37,839 nucleotides of DNA from Thoreauomyces humboldtii (GCA_027596035.1 JADGJA010000137.1:1-37839); one strand, 5' to 3'. Positions 1 to 11,458 are shown, counted from the first letter of the stretch. The notes: generated by a model from the letters alone, not told the origin. Program-made: numbers and translations.

Positions 1-92
1 TCTCCCACCCTCCCCCGTCTCAGGAAAAAATTCTGCCGTGCGTGTGTGTAGGTGTGGGACCGTGTTCTCGTTGTGAGTTGATAAGGCGTCGG

Positions 93-3000
93 TCACGCGG
101 CCTTCTCGCATTCCACCGACATCTCCTTGAGTTTGGCCAAACTCTTCTCGATGGGGGGTTTGGAGAGGAAGTTTTGGATGGGTGGGATGGGGTCGAACCC
201 GTACTCGACCGATCCGAGACCCGAAATGTCCTTGACTCGGTTGCCCATCATTCGCAGCTTGTCAAAGTTGATCATCTGTCGTTGCTCGCCCATCTTCGAC
301 TCGTTGCCGTCGTTCATGAACGTCAAGTCTTTCAGGTATAATGCTATATAAAATGAAAGCGCCGTAAGTCCATTGTGCAAACAATCGCACGGCGACGATT
401 CCACTTACGCAAGAAGGGGACGATCGGTGGTGTTGCTACCGCGAGCTTATCGCGGTAGTTTTTCATATTGCGGGAGGGGTCGGCAATCTTTTCGAGCTCG
501 GCCCATGTGTTCTTTGCCTTGTCCGATAGGGCAGCCCACGTCTTCTTCAGCCGTTGTACTGGCGTTACGTTGAGACCGGCGATGATGGCGTACATTGTGA
601 AGAAGTTATTGAGCTCTTGGCACATCTATCGGAAGTTAACAACCGTTTAGCCATCGGAATCGAAATCAAGAGAAATGATCAACTTTACCTTTCCCGTCAA
701 GATGAACTTTTGCAGTAAAGCGGTTCGCTTCTTGAGATCCTTCTCTTTGACAATCTCAGTCGCGCACCAGTAGCTCTCTTTATCGAACCGATCGATAAAG
801 TATATCATGGACGGCGAGCTCTCCGTGTTGCTCTGCCAGATCTGGTTGAGGTACTCTATAGGATGTATGTTGTGAAAGAGCTTGAAGTCGTGGATGCAGA
901 GTTGTCGACTGAGATTTTCAACCGAGATCTCCTGGACCATTCCCTCGATAGTCTTTCCTTTTCGTTCGACCCCCTTGTAGTTATTGAACATCTCTTGGTA
1001 GGCCGTCCCTTGCTTCTCGATAATCTCGTATAGCTCCATGGCGTCCGTCCGGAACTCGCCGTCGTTGTAGGAGGTGATCTGCTCCACGAAATCCTCCAGA
1101 TCGGCCTTGATGGAGCTATCGACGCCGAAATCGTGGTAGTGATATTGAACCCACCATTTAAACGCTGCGATCACACTAAGTACGAGGAAATATGTCAGTG
1201 GTCAGCGCGAAGTGCCGGACTATGCGAAGAGGTTGCACCGATTACCGTTTCTGGGTTGGCAGTTTCATTCGGTCGAAATACTCCACATCCTCTGGCGTCG
1301 GATCCGGCGGGAGCTCAGAGTTGAAGCGAGCCACCAGCTGATCAAAAAACTCAAGTGGCTTGAAAAAATGCCGATATGTCAAGAGTAGCGTGTCCAAGAA
1401 TGCATTGTCTAGAATATTCAAGTGTCGGTAATCGGAAGGCGGTGTTTGCGAAGCGGTGACTAAAAAGCTAGACTTACCTTCTGCCTCGTCGGACAGCCGT
1501 TCTATCAGCTTGGCAGGCGTGGCGGCCATGACTTGAGGTCTTTTGAAAGATAAAAAGAAGAGCAAGCAAATTAGTATCAAAACCTTCTGCATTCTAGTAA
1601 GACAGTGGAAGGCCGTCACAGCTTGCATGCTACGTACTTTCCGTTGATAAGCGCCAAGATCATAACATCTTGGCCGTTCTCGCTGACGCACATGGTGCTA
1701 TAGACCTTTTCCTTCTTCACAACGAGCACCCCGCTGATACCGCACGTCTGGATGTAGAATCCCACAGGTCGATCCACTTCAACCGTCACGCCTTCTTTTG
1801 GTACCTCGAGCGTGTACTGCTCGAAGTCTAGCAACCGTTTTTGACAGATATGGAGAAGGAGCGTTTCCATGGTGATCTCGGGCTGGACCATGATGGTCGT
1901 GCTTTGGTTATCCGGAAGCGTGACCTTGAGCAGTACTCCTTTCTTTGCGTCGTCGGCAGCGGGCGCCGGTGATGTGACTGAAGCGCTGGGACTGACTGTT
2001 CCGTCTGCGCCGACCAGCGCGGTGCTGCTGGATTCGGCTGAAAGCGGGGAGCCGTCGGCGGCCGACACGTCAGTCGGTGATAGTACGTCCATTCCGGACC
2101 GTTGCCGATTGGCCCGTATCACAGGTCGTTTCAGCGTGGCGTATCCTGCCGTTCCGCTGGTCGAAGGAGACGAGACCGTGCGTTTTCGACTGTGCGGAAG
2201 GAAGAGACACGAGCGTTAATGGACATGCACTTGGGGAAAGCGCAGGGATGTTCAAGGTGGTCCTCTCTTACATCTTCTCCCGATTTTGAGCAGCAATGAA
2301 TGACTCTGTTCGCGATAGGGTAGAGCTGCCCATCATCGAAGACGCAAGACCGAGAGCTCCACCTCCACCATTTTCGTCCGTTGGACTGTTATCATTGTCG
2401 TCGTGTTGAGAGCGCAAGTGCGGCCCATCATCGAAGTCGGATGATTGCTTGTGATCCACGGAGTTGGAACTCTCGCTCAACGACTGGTCGCCTGCCAAGG
2501 CGGCGATGGCACTGGCGGTATTGCTTCGCATCAGGCTGAAACTCCGTCGCACATTCTGCGAAATAGGAAAGGATGCCCCAACGCTCGACGCTTGCTTCCT
2601 CCCATCGTACAAGGTGTCGAGGTCCGAGTCCATGCTGGCGAGACTGGACCTGCTCGTGCTCGCGTATGTGTAGGAATTCCTCCCTCGACTTGTAGTGCTG
2701 GTGATGCTGAATCTATTCCTTCCACCGTCCCCTCCGGTCCCGCTCGCCAAGGAGCCCGTCTCGCTGTTCCCATCCCTAGGACTGTCGGCTTGATAAGATG
2801 ACTCCCCGCTACCTGTCCCAGGGAGGGCTGACGCCGAGTCTCCCATGTCCACGGACGACTTCTTGTTGAAAAGAAACATGGCCACGTTCTTTATCGTCTT
2901 CTTGTTCCGCGCGAGCACCCCAGCGTCGGCTTTCGCGGTGGCTAGACGCATGGCAAGCACCGCCCCATCCGTTTCCGTTTTGGGAAACTCCTGCGAGGAC

Positions 3001-3544
3001 ATGCGAACGGTGGTAGCTTTGGGCGCGGCTACCATGATGGACGATCGTCGACCCTGCCGCATCTTTGCCAAGTTTGTGCTCTCCCCAGCATCTAAGCATC
3101 CCCATCATTCGGAACAGTCAGCACCGGAATGTGAGGCTGTCCACTTCGATGCCCATTTCTTCTTCGGTCTCACCACTTCGCTTCTGCAACACCAAGCGTT
3201 CGACTGCGACGTAACTACTCAGTGTCCGGCCGTCGTCTGCCATCTCCGACTTTCCGTTGATGAACTGGATTTTTGCCGTGTGCTGAGACGGGGTGATCTG
3301 CTTCTTCGAGGCGATAACGGTCATGACCTCCCACATCATCATGTCGCTTTGAAGATGGACCACGGAAGTCGAGTCGTCGGGCATCTGCACCTTCAAGAAA
3401 AAGTCGGTCTTGTCGCCATCTTCCGAGGCGAGGATAGAGTTGAGCGAGCTGTGGACAGGAACAAACAGGAATCAGCATCCTGGTTGCATCGGACCTGGCC
3501 TTGGCACAAAGGGCTTACTCTTGCGCCCTCAACGCTGACGCCAT
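93..3544 (-). CDS. Ras-family guanine nucleotide exchange factor with two RBD-like domains
   Basis: Nine exons: 3544-3519, 3448-3125, 3078-2272, 2189-1638, 1539-1478, 1408-1246, 1175-689, 625-409, 343-93. They total 2,889 nt, in frame, giving 962 aa. The C-terminal third is a clear exchange factor. RasGEF_N lies at about residues 573-680 (DTLLLTYRHFFKPLEFFDQL). The CDC25-type catalytic domain lies at about 715-945, with LSRQLCIHDFKLFHNIHP, the hairpin NFFTMYAIIAGLNVTPVQRL and PPIVPFLALYLKDLTF. It should load GTP onto a Ras/Rap-type GTPase at membranes; the substrate cannot be told. Two ubiquitin-fold segments resembling Ras-binding domains precede it, at about 24-102 (FFLKVQMPDDS) and 467-546 (GVLLKVTLPDNQ). 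They are separated by a Ser-rich, probably disordered stretch. The first coding exon has only 26 nt. The 3124-3079 intron has a weak donor (GTGCTG), so that junction is the least certain. Divergent from the 4495 gene. Confidence 0.9.
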
Positions 3545-4494
3545 AGTGAGCTATTGAGCGAGCAACAGATGCGATGCGATCTCCGAGTGTCTATGCGAAA
3601 GATGGCCCAAGCAGTCGACGGGCTTTGCGGTAATTCAGCACGGTGGTGATGTAGAGGGGGATTGATTGTCGTTGAGAATCTGGCAGCGGCTGGAGTCAAA
3701 TCTCGTTCCCGGTGTCCCAACGACACGTAGTTGCCGGTCCGTTTCCGAGATGTTCCCAGGGAGAAGATGAGTGGGGAATAGGCGGGTCTTCAGAGATGCG
3801 ACGCCGGAGCAGCAGATGGAGGCTTGAAAGGGAACAGAAAATGCCACAGTTCTGAGGAGAAGTGGACGAGTGGACGAACACACCGGAATTGCTTTGCGAG
3901 CAACGGGGAGTGCGGCGGATAGATTCCCAAAAATAGGTTCATTGGAGAACCTAGGATGGCTGACTCATTCTAAAGAAGGCACCGGGAAATTTACTATCTC
4001 AAACGGAAGCATATTCCGGCTTTAGTCCAGTCTATCCTGATCCCGGGACACCATGGCGACATGCTGGACAACTCTGCCTTGTAGCTTAGCTTGTATCGGC
4101 TTGTATTTGGCCTGGACAGGTCATTAAGACGCTGGGAGGCAACGAACGAGCGGTCTGGCAGAGCGGAGTCTCCCGGCTAGCTGTCTGAAATTCCCGCTTT
4201 CGAAGGACTGACTGCAGCGGCACTAGGCGGCACTGCCATCGTCGGCTCTGTGACGAACTGTTGATCACCTGCTTAGACGAACGCCTCCCAAGTCTCACTG
4301 ATCTGTCTCAATAGTCACCCAAGAGTGTTCTCGATCCCATGCGGAGAGCAATCGTTCAAAAGCTACAAGGATATGCCAAGCTGCCCCGGTTCCACTTTCT
4401 TCCTCAACGTCCCGAATCATCAATCCTGGACACTCTTCGACCACTCAGCGACCAGTCGGCCCTTCAGAAGGTTTGCAGCAACACCTATTGAAAC
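3545..4494. promoter_or_regulatory. Divergent intergenic region between the RasGEF and the small membrane protein
   Basis: This 950-nt stretch lies between two start codons that point away from each other, so it must hold both promoters and 5' UTRs. Short open frames occur on both strands, but none has domain-like sequence or convincing splice partners. I see no TATA box at a useful distance and no repeat. Confidence 0.5.
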
Positions 4495-5045
4495 ATGGCT
4501 CCCTTTCCGTATCGCTCGTATCGACAACAGGAGTGGATCGCAGTCGTCAGTATCTCAAGCCGCCCCGTAAACCTTGCGAACTCGGTCGCTTTCGGACATT
4601 AACGTGTAGTCGTCTTTCTCTCGCGCAGTACATCCTACTCATCATCTGGGCGGTGCTGGAGCTCTTTGCCATCGGCATGGGCTACCTGGGCAACCGCATC
4701 GGGACGACCACACCTGCAGTAGCCGGGGACGGCGGTGCTGCGGTCGACTCTGGCGGCGGCGCCGGGGGAGGTGCCTACAGCAAGCACCCTCAACAGTGGC
4801 GCGGCGGAAAGGCGGCCCGAGTCGCTCGCTACTCGTTCATCATGGCTTTCGCTGCCACCACGGCAAACGAGCTCGGTCATGGCATCACTCGCGCGGTCTC
4901 CATTCTCATCTGGGCGTTCTTTGCGCTTTCGATCGTCTACATCTTCACCTCTGCTGGCGCGCGCCACCCTGTCCTTCCTGCAGCGATCGGAATTCCGCAG
5001 ATCATCATCGTCCTCGTTGCGTTCGGCCTCGCGTTCCGCTACTAA
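4495..5045 (+). CDS. Small integral membrane protein, about four spans, unknown function
   Basis: Two exons, 4495-4545 and 4629-5045, give 155 aa. The ATG sits in a good context (GAAACATGG), and the intron has a GTCAGT donor and a CGCGCAG acceptor. After a 13-residue N-terminus rich in Arg, Tyr and Gln comes a hydrophobic span at about 15-36 (YILLIIWAVLELFAIGMGYL). A Gly/Ala-rich loop follows at about 45-70. Three more hydrophobic segments run to the C-terminus (RYSFIMAFAA, SILIWAFFALSIVYIF, IGIPQIIIVLVAFGLAF), which ends in FRY. I do not recognise a family. It could be a fungal-specific tetraspan protein. It converges on the universal stress protein gene with only 143 nt between the stop codons. 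Confidence 0.75.
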
Positions 5046-5188
5046 GCGGTCGGTAAAGGGAAAGCTCCTCGAGCAAAGTAGCGTCTTCGTATTAGCTAGT
5101 CAGCGTACTTGGTTTTTTTCACCCAACTTGTCTATGCATTATTGAATTGAATACTCTCCCAGTCCATTGAAAGCCCCCCGCATGCCTG

Positions 5189-5925
5189 TCATTTTTTGTC
5201 GGGGGGCTTGCCATCTTTTGTGCGCTTCTCTGGCCGTGCAACAAGCACTGGGACTTTTGCATGTTTCAAGACGTACTGACTGACGCTGCCGAGAAAGAGC
5301 CTGATGTGCGTCAGGGAGCGGATTCGATTTGTCGAATGAAGGACCACGGAACTTCTCACCCTTTCCAGCCGCTTCTCCCCGTTGTCCCGACGATGAGCAT
5401 GGATGCCTTGTGTGTGTTTGAAACGTCGCAAAGGATCGGTCCCGCATCACCCCACTTTGGCATCACTTGCACGTGAGCGGCCTGCGGGAACTGTCTCTCC
5501 AGGTCTCTCAGCTGCATGGAGATCGTCTGCAGCGTCTGCCTTTCCTCGAGCTGCCGATCGGGCGTTCCGGAGCTGTTGCTTCGTTTTGCCGTCGTGGCCA
5601 GATGCGTCCGACGCATCGGGCGCCCGTCCTCGTTTACGACTTCGTCCTCGTCGAAGCTGTTGGACAGGTTGGTATGGCTGCGACTCTTGTCCGATGCGCC
5701 CCATGGTAGGACCGCCACGAGGAGAAGCGTGTCTGAGGGTCGAAGGATGGTGTTGTGCACGAATCGAAGGCTGGACTCTGCTTCTGGAGAACCATCGTGT
5801 CCTGAGCGTCCGAGGTCCTGGTTAAGAGAGCAGAACGAACGCAGTGGCTTGGCTCTGGCTTGAGCTCTGAACCTACCGAACAGTATTGTGCGTGGCGAAG
5901 GCAACGCTGGCAGAGGAGCTGCCAT
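5189..5925 (-). CDS. Universal stress protein (UspA family)
   Basis: Three exons: 5925-5877, 5801-5360 and 5300-5189, giving 200 aa. The fold is recognisable at both ends. The N-terminus has RTILFGHDGSPEAESSLRFV. The C-terminus has the ATP-binding signature G-x2-G-x9-G-S (GTTGRSGWKGLFLGS) followed by VSQYVLKHAKVPVLVARP. The signature is split by the second intron and only restored by splicing, which confirms the gene model. Between strands 2 and 3 a charged, Ser/Asn/Arg-rich insertion (about residues 50-95) makes the protein longer than the usual 140-160 aa. Proteins of this family bind nucleotides and act in stress tolerance; the exact role here is unknown. It is divergent from the ABC transporter, with 746 nt between start codons. 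Confidence 0.9.
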
Positions 5926-6671
5926 CTGCTTCGAGCTTTGTCCAACTGACAGAGTTATCTATAATACTGGTGACTGTTCATGAGAGGTGCGATCTGTGGG
6001 GAAATTATCAGAACGCGTCCATGGCTATCGAAAAGATGCCAGCTGCCGTCGTCACCGAAGCCCCCTTGGTCACCACAGGCGCCCCTGCTAATCAACATAC
6101 CAGCACCCTTCGGGATGGTCCGGTGGGTCTACAGTACGTACATACTAGTACTGTACACATGCGAAGAAAGGAACGGTCTTGCAAGAAGATTCAGTGAGCT
6201 TGCGGACTGCGTCGGGTGCGCTGTCGTCCTCTTGAAGCTCTCTTCCACCGGGTGCGTGCCGCTTGCCATCAGGGATTCAGGAAGGGCCGGCCCGTTTACC
6301 CTCGGAGTGATGTGTGTGCTCTGATCCGCGGTCCGATGGCTCCGAAAGCCCGCCGAGCCGCCACGAAACGTCTTGACAGCGTCACACCAAAGGGCACCTT
6401 CTGTGCTTCTCCACTCGGGGCTTCCCCAGGTTTCCCCCCCATGGGCCGTGGGGTGACGACGTTGCGGTGTCGAAAAATAGGAAGTCGCTCGGCCGCCGGA
6501 CTTTCGACATTCCCCCCGAGCACGGCAATTCGTTTACAAGGGAATCTCCCCAAGCGACCGCCCTGCGTCTCCTCTACGTGCGATACAGTACAGCTGGTCC
6601 GTTATCGTGCAGGAGGCTAATCATCCCTTGGCGCAACCGGCGTTCTTTGATCCCCGCGCTACATCCGCATC
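5926..6671. promoter_or_regulatory. Divergent promoter region between the universal stress protein and the ABC transporter
   Basis: The region separates two oppositely directed start codons. It contains a perfect 8-bp inverted repeat (TACAGTAC at 6130-6137 and GTACTGTA at 6148-6155, 10-nt spacer). A third copy of TACAGTAC lies at 6584-6591, about 80 nt before the transporter ATG. The open frames across it have no domain character. Confidence 0.45.
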
Positions 6672-9600
6672 ATGGCAGACTCCGACCCGCCCAAGCAACA
6701 GCAGCAGCAGCCGGAGATGGTTCAAACCGACAAAGCGCCTATCCCCGATGCGCATCAGACCGCAGTTGCACCTGAGCCCGCGAAAGAACCTCTCGCGGAA
6801 GCCCATGAAGCGGCGGCCGAGACCTTTGCCTTCGTCGATGTCCATGATCCCATCACGACCGGTACCGCGATTGCGCCCACTAACCTGGCAAAGGACGCAA
6901 CTGAAGGGAAAAAGATATCCTACTCTGATCTTTTGCTTCGGTACTCTACCTCATTCGACCGCATGCTGATGGTCATTGGCCTTATTGCGGCTGCCGGTTC
7001 CGGTGCAGTTCTGCCTTTGATGACGATCATCTTCGGTAGCCTTACTTCCCTCTTCACGGAGGCCTCTAAAGCTGCCGCCAAAGGGGACCCCATTCCGGAC
7101 ATTCAGGGCGCGATTAACTCGAAGGCATTGATCTTCGTGTACCTCGGCCTTGCCATGTTTTTTGGCACCTACGTTTACATGGCCACCTGGCTGTATACCG
7201 GCGAAAACATCTCGCACAGGATAAGAGAAGCCTACCTGCAGGGTGTCCTGCGTCAGAATATCGCCTACTTCGACGAGATCGGTGGAGGTCAAGTCAGTAC
7301 GCGAATCATCACCGATACGCAAATGGTCCAGGACGGCATCAGCGAAAAGGCTGCCATGTTCGCGTGAGTAGTGTGAAGCGCAGATTTTTGCATAGTTCTT
7401 TCGCTAACTAGCCATGTTCTGTCCAGCATGAACTTTGCAACCTTCGTTGCTGGATTTGCAGTCGCGTTCTCGCATAGCTGGAAGCTCACGTTGGTTCTGA
7501 TGTGCTGTGTTCCTGCGATCGGAGTGACCGCCGCCTTCATGGGTAAATTCGTCGGAAAGTACACTCGCGAGGGCTTGACCTCGTACGCTTCCGCCGGGGA
7601 TGTTGCAGAGGAGACTTTTGCCTCAATCCGCACCGTTACCAGCTTTATGGCTCAGGAGAAGATGGCCAAAGCTTATTCTGTCTTACTGGATCGGGCCGAA
7701 GTTCTCGGTGTGAAGAAGCAAATCGTCACTGGATTGGGCTGGGGAGGCATCCAGTTTGTCATCTTCGGAACGTATGCTCTCGCTTTCTGGTACGGCTTCA
7801 CGCTGTATCTGAACGGAGAGATCGTCAGCGGAACCGTTATGACTTGCTTCTTCTCGGTCTTGATCGGCGCGTTTGCCCTGGCCGGAACTTCTGCTGAGAT
7901 TTCCGCCTTCTCGTTCGCCATTGGTGCCGGAACCACCCTGTTCCAGGCCATCGACCGCCGCCCCGACATCGATTCCATGTCAGAGGCAGGCCTGCGCCCT
8001 TCTAAGGTGGTGGGTCGTATCGTCGTCAAAGACATCAAGTTCCGCTACCCTTCGCGTCCGGAAGTGGTTGTCTTGCACTCTATGGATGCGGTCATCGAGG
8101 CCGGCACTACCTGCGCCTTAGTGGGATCATCTGGAAGTGGTATGTCAAAACACAGCAAGTTGCAGCGCGTTGGCTGGTACACTGACTTGTAATTTGCACG
8201 TTTAGGCAAGAGCACTATTATTCAACTTCTCGAACGATTTTACGACCCCGAGTCCGGTTCTATTCACCTCGATGATGCGAACATCAACACTCTGAACGTG
8301 AAGTGGCTTCGTCAGCAAATTGGCTATGTCACACAGGAACCCGTCCTATTCAAAGGTATCAGTGACATCGGTCTTCATATCTTGTGTGAGAAATCAAGCT
8401 CATATTCAGTTTGCAGGAACTCTTTGGGAGAACGTCGCACATGGGCTTGTCGGCTCAGAAGAAGAGAATCTACCGAAGGAAAAGAAAATGGAGTTGATCA
8501 TTGAGGCGTGTAAGTTTGCGAACGCCCACAATTTCATCATGGCCCTTCCTCAACAATACGAGACGAGAATCGGCGAGCGTGGTCTTCTTCTATCTGGCGG
8601 TCAGAAGCAGCGAGTTGCGATCGGTAAGATTAATTAAACGCAGAGACCGCATGCAGGAGACCATACACTCACTACATTCGCTGTTGAAGCTCGGGCTATT
8701 GTGAAAAATCCGCCGATCCTCCTCCTTGATGAGGCGACTTCCGCATTGGATACCGAGTCCGAGAAGCTTGTTCAGGATGCCCTTGACCGCGCCGCAAAAG
8801 GTTAGCGCCAAAAAGGAAGCCCAGGAAGAAAGCAAAACTTCCAAGACTGACCCGGACATCATTGCTATAGGTCGGACAACGATCGTGATCGCACATCGGC
8901 TTTCGACGATTCGAGGAGCGCATAAGATCGTCGTTATGGATCAGGGGCGCATCATTGAAGTCGGCAATCATCATTCTTTGTTGGCGCTCGAGAATGGTTT
9001 CTACAAGAGACTGGTTGATGCTCAGCAGATCAGCGCCAAAAAGGAAGCACAGGAAGAAAGCAAAGCTCGCAAGACTGATCCGGACGCCATTGCTATCGAT
9101 CCGATCGCTGCGGCGGAAGCTGCCGAAGTCGAGGCGGCATCTACGGCCCCTGGACTTGCACGCACGATGTCCGTCCGTTCGAAGGCTTCATCACACCGAC
9201 TCTCAGGGGATCCGAAAACAGCGATCAAGGAACAGGAGGGGACCAACGTTTGGGGCACTTTACATATCTTCAACCGCCTTTTGAAGCTTAACCGCACGGA
9301 AACTCACTACATCCTCCTGGGTCTTCTCGGTGCTATTGTCAACGGTCTGACACAGCCCATATTCGCCATTCTCTTCGGACATTTCATCGGTCTGTTCTCG
9401 GAGAACGCGCCAACTGCAAGTGAAAGGTCGCAGCTGCGATCAGACGCCAACTTTTGGGCTCTCATGTTCTTGATCATCGGAATTGCCAACTTGTTCGCTA
9501 GCTTCGTGAAGTTTGCTATGTTTGGAATTAGCGGCGAGCGTCTTACTACACGGTTTGTGGGCGTCTACTTTTTCGAAAAAAATCGTTCAACTTAGGCCTT

Positions 9601-11263
9601 AAGCATCTCCTTCTAGATTGCGGGATCGCTCTTTCCGCTCGATGATGAGGCAGTCTATCGACTGGTTTGACGAGGAAAGGCACTCAGTTGGTGCGTTGAC
9701 CACAAACCTTTCCAACGATGCTCAGAACGTCCAAAACCTCAGCGGACAAATTGCTGGAAACCTGCTCGAGCTCTTTGCGTCGATTGCTGGAGGTGCAATC
9801 GTAGCCGTTGTCACCGGATGGAAGCTCGGTCTCGTTGTCCTGTCTACTCTTCCTCTCATGGTTGCCGCCAACAAGTGGCGAATGGATCTCCTCCGGAAAG
9901 GAAACCAGGCAACAAAGCCTTATTACGAGAGCAGTGCCCAGGTGGCCTGCGAGGCAGTCGGTGCCATGCGAACGGTCGCAGCTCTCGGACGTGAGAACGA
10001 CGTCGCAACCACCTACCATAGTGACCTTGAGGTACCTCTCAAGATCGGTATGCGTAACGCGATTGGCAACACTGCCATCTACGCTTTTTCCCAGACCATC
10101 ACATTCCTCATCAACGCTCTCGGCTTCTGGTACGGCGGAACACTCATCGTGCGAGGCGACTACGGAGGTGCCGATGGAACCCGTATCTTCTTCACCACTT
10201 TCATGGCCATTGTCTTCGCATCCCAGGCGGCGGGTCGTGTCTTCAGTCTCATGCCCGACGTCTCGAAGGCCAAGGATTCCGCAGAGGACATTCTTGCTCT
10301 CATCGATTCGCAACCGCGCATTGACAATTGGAACGCGGAAGGCATCAAGGTTGATCCGGCAAAGGTCCAGGGCAAGGTCGAGTTCAGGGACGTCCACTTT
10401 GTGTACCCGAACCGACCTTCCATCAAGGTCCTGCGCGGTTTGAACATCACCATCGAGCCAGGACAGTTCGTCGCGCTTGTCGGCCCCTCGGGTTGTGGAA
10501 AGAGTACGACCATCGGACTGATGGAGCGCTTCTACGATGTCACCGGTGGTTCTGTTCTTGTCGACGGAACACCGCTTACCGATCTCTCGTTGCCTAGTCT
10601 GCGTGAATGCATTTCCCTTGTCGGACAGGAGGTAATGCCGAATTCAGTTTTCCCGGCTCAATGGCCTGTAGCTAAAGTTTTGATTTCTTATTAGCCAAAC
10701 CTGTACAACATGTCGCTTCGCGACAACATTGTCTACGGTCTCCCCGCATCGGCCGGGCCCGCGACCGAGGAGCGCATCATCCAGGCTGCGAAGGATGCCA
10801 ACATCCACGATTTCATCATCTCCCTTCCGGATGGATACGACACGTCGCTTGGCGGAAAGGGAACGCAACTCAGTGGAGGCCAGAAGCAGCGTATTGCCAT
10901 CGGTAAGATGACTCCCGTTTGCTTCCGCCCTAGCAGGGCCGTATGCTAATCTTGTATACTCTTTTATCAGCACGTGCACTCATCCGCAACCCTAAGATTC
11001 TTCTTCTTGACGAGGCGACCAGTGCCCTGGACGCCACGTCCGAGAAGGTTGTCCAAGTGGCACTCGACGCCGCGGCGAAAGGGCGAACGACGATTGCAAT
11101 TGCTCATAGATTATCGTCCATCAAGTCCGCCGACAAAATCTACGTCTTCAAGGAGGGCGTTGTGGCAGAGGCCGGTTCTCACTCCGAGCTTATCGAGGCT
11201 AAGGGACTCTACTACGGTCTCGTCGTCCAGCAGGATCTGGGCGGTGATGCCACGGCTACTTGA
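6672..11263 (+). CDS. Full-size ABCB multidrug/peptide exporter (P-glycoprotein type)
   Basis: Nine exons: 6672-7363, 7427-8139, 8206-8355, 8417-8623, 8690-8800, 8871-9552, 9617-10631, 10695-10902, 10971-11263. They total 4,071 nt and give 1,356 aa in TMD-NBD-TMD-NBD order. NBD1 has Walker A GSSGSGKST (about residue 464, joined across an intron), signature LLSGGQKQR, Walker [15 protein letters not shown] and H-loop IAHRLST. NBD2 has [10 protein letters not shown] (about 1141), [22 protein letters not shown] and IAHRLSS. Both sites look catalytically complete. The N-terminal 90 residues are a Gln/Pro/Ala-rich cytosolic tail. Such proteins pump hydrophobic drugs, lipids or peptide pheromones across the plasma or vacuolar membrane; the substrate cannot be predicted. 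The 8801-8870 intron is a copy of the coding linker at 9029-9098. The intron after QKQR[VI]AI occurs at the same place and phase in both halves. Confidence 0.96.
8801..8870 (+). repeat. Intron 5 of the ABC transporter, a copy of downstream exon sequence
   Basis: This 70-nt intron starts GTTAGC and ends GCTATAG. It matches 9029-9098 without gaps at 60 of 70 positions, and the similarity stops at the splice sites. The exonic copy begins AT and ends CG, so the GT and AG are specific to the intron. AGGT stands at both edges (8799-8802 and 8869-8872). Removal is required: unspliced reading meets TAG at once, whereas splicing restores [13 protein letters not shown]. Confidence 0.85.
9029..9098 (+). 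repeat. Exonic partner of the intron-exon duplication
   Basis: This segment codes for the charged linker after NBD1 (starts [12 protein letters not shown], ends DPDAIAI), which follows the family-typical YKRLVDAQQ. It is 86% identical to intron 8801-8870. It is probably the source copy, because it continues naturally from conserved NBD1 sequence. Confidence 0.8.
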
Positions 11264-11458
11264 GGGATCTTTCGATGGACTCACTGCCTCTCCGTAACTG
11301 GGTTTTCATGGCATCATCCCGTATCTCTGCTCCAGGACTCATTATTTCCTGTCTCCTTCACTCGCTTTTCTTTAATTATATGCTGTCGTCGCTAGCATCA
11401 AACCGTGGACGAGATCACCTCGTGATTCGTGGCACAGTCCAGTTCGTGCCACACAGTC

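Noticed and set aside
6672..11263. ABC transporter as a frameshifted pseudogene
   Set aside because: Every break in the frame coincides with a GT-AG intron that restores conserved NBD or membrane-domain sequence, and the total is in frame.
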